Position numbers and translations under genes: made by a program. A stretch of DNA of 64,000 nucleotides from an uncultured Chthonomonadales bacterium (GTDB lineage Bacteria > Armatimonadota > Chthonomonadetes > Chthonomonadales > CAJBBX01), in contig CALLMM010000002.1 in assembly GCA_938005745.1 (NCBI GenBank), positions 165,000-228,999 on the forward strand, written 5' to 3'. Positions 63,649 through 64,000 of this stretch are shown one piece after another; position 1 is the stretch's first letter, and every line of letters starts with the position of its first letter. A model generated the notes under the pieces. It had not been told where the DNA came from. It saw nothing but the letters and a program-made list of their open reading frames with translations, and searched no databases.

Positions 63649-64000
63649 TTAGATCAGGCGAGCCTCGGCGACCCCGGCGGCGCCGGCGGGAACGCGCACC
63701 CGCCACGCCGACAGCGCAAGCAGCGCCATAACGCCGGCTAACAGATAGAACGCCGACGCATAGGAGCCGGTAACATCCACGCACTTCGCCAGCAGCAGCG
63801 GTCCCACCGCCGAAGCCAGCACCGTCATCGCCTGCGCCGCGCCCTGTATCTTTCCCAGATGCGCCCGTCCATAGGCGCGCCCCCAGAACGAGAAGAAGAG
63901 CACCATCACAAAGCCGCCCGCGATCCCCATCACCACCGCCACGCCCATCGCCTGCCAGTAGGCGCGAATGTTAGGCAGCGAGAGCAGCCCGACCATCAGC
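63649..64000 (-). CDS. MFS transporter (C-terminal part, truncated by window edge)
   Basis: The frame is open through the right edge; the 115 residues seen hold three to four hydrophobic segments. They include AMGVAVVMGIAGGFVMVLFF and the WGRAYGRAHLGKIQGAAQAM loop, a pattern typical of the second half of major facilitator proteins, followed by LASAVGPLLLAKCVDVTGSY and FYLLAGVMALLALSAW. The track's ATG 63996 is probably internal. The transported substrate cannot be guessed. Convergent with the cytochrome gene. Confidence 0.8.
   Translation of the reverse strand, partial: LMVGLLSLPNIRAYWQAMGVAVVMGIAGGFVMVLFFSFWGRAYGRAHLGKIQGAAQAMTVLASAVGPLLLAKCVDVTGSYASAFYLLAGVMALLALSAWRVRVPAGAAGVAEARLI

Overview
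The window is about 62% GC by eye and gene-dense. No rRNA, tRNA, CRISPR array or transposase was recognised. The gene content is that of a diderm, probably heterotrophic, type IV-piliated bacterium: secretins, PilB/PilT/PilC/PilD, a lipoprotein M48 protease, secreted glycosidases, serpins, an O-antigen-ligase-like protein and a c-type cytochrome. The mix of a DUF2961/GH172 protein, very large secreted carbohydrate-active proteins, long prepilin-like proteins and multiple secretins suggests Armatimonadota. That is an inference from recalled gene content, not a search result.

Layout. 1-5988 (minus): four prepilin-like genes (PilX-, PilW-, PilV-like and a DUF1559-like pseudopilin), the first cut by the left edge. 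6285-11826 (minus): pilB-pilT-pilC-pilD behind an extended -10 promoter. 12054-15093 (minus): aroE, a YqeG-type HAD phosphatase, mltG and ruvX. A consensus sigma70 promoter (TTGACA-17-TATAAT) drives the divergent M48 protease gene. 16153-21496: a GT2 glycosyltransferase facing a DHDPS-like gene, a 66-aa protein and a GH42-like protein with SR- and RGG-like tails. 21869-24724: a secreted DUF2961 protein. 24911-27527 (minus): fmt, folP and a TPR protein. 27717-32607 (plus): HAD phosphatase, two GT2 enzymes and a Wzy/WaaL-like ligase, overlapping by a few bases and probably for surface glycan assembly. 32634-33510: a broken gene beginning with a sigma-factor region 4 remnant. 33576-36338: P-type ATPase. 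36398-38959 (minus): two serpins.

39116-48024 (plus) is a compact run: a tandem TIM-barrel/CBM9 protein, a polysaccharide-deacetylase-like protein, ankyrin repeats, a Gfo/Idh/MocA oxidoreductase, a small membrane protein, mannonate dehydratase and a GNAT. It looks like a carbohydrate/uronate unit, but both TIM barrels and the deacetylase lack expected catalytic residues. 48043-53797 (minus): a TPR protein and three tandem secretin-family genes, the middle one divergent. 54263-64000: GCS2 ligase, PSD-like protein, chemoreceptor, Cys-cluster protein, NIL-domain protein plus metX, glyQ, citrate synthase, cytochrome c and a partial MFS transporter.

Pilus parts therefore sit in three blocks (minor prepilins, motor/platform/peptidase, secretins). 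No pilMNOP genes were seen. Near-consensus sigma70 promoters recur, and four of the convergent gene junctions carry perfect GC-rich hairpins without clear U-tracts. Candidates for something new are the secretin triplet, the glycosidase-like protein with SR/RGG tails and the cluster of apparently inactive carbohydrate enzymes.
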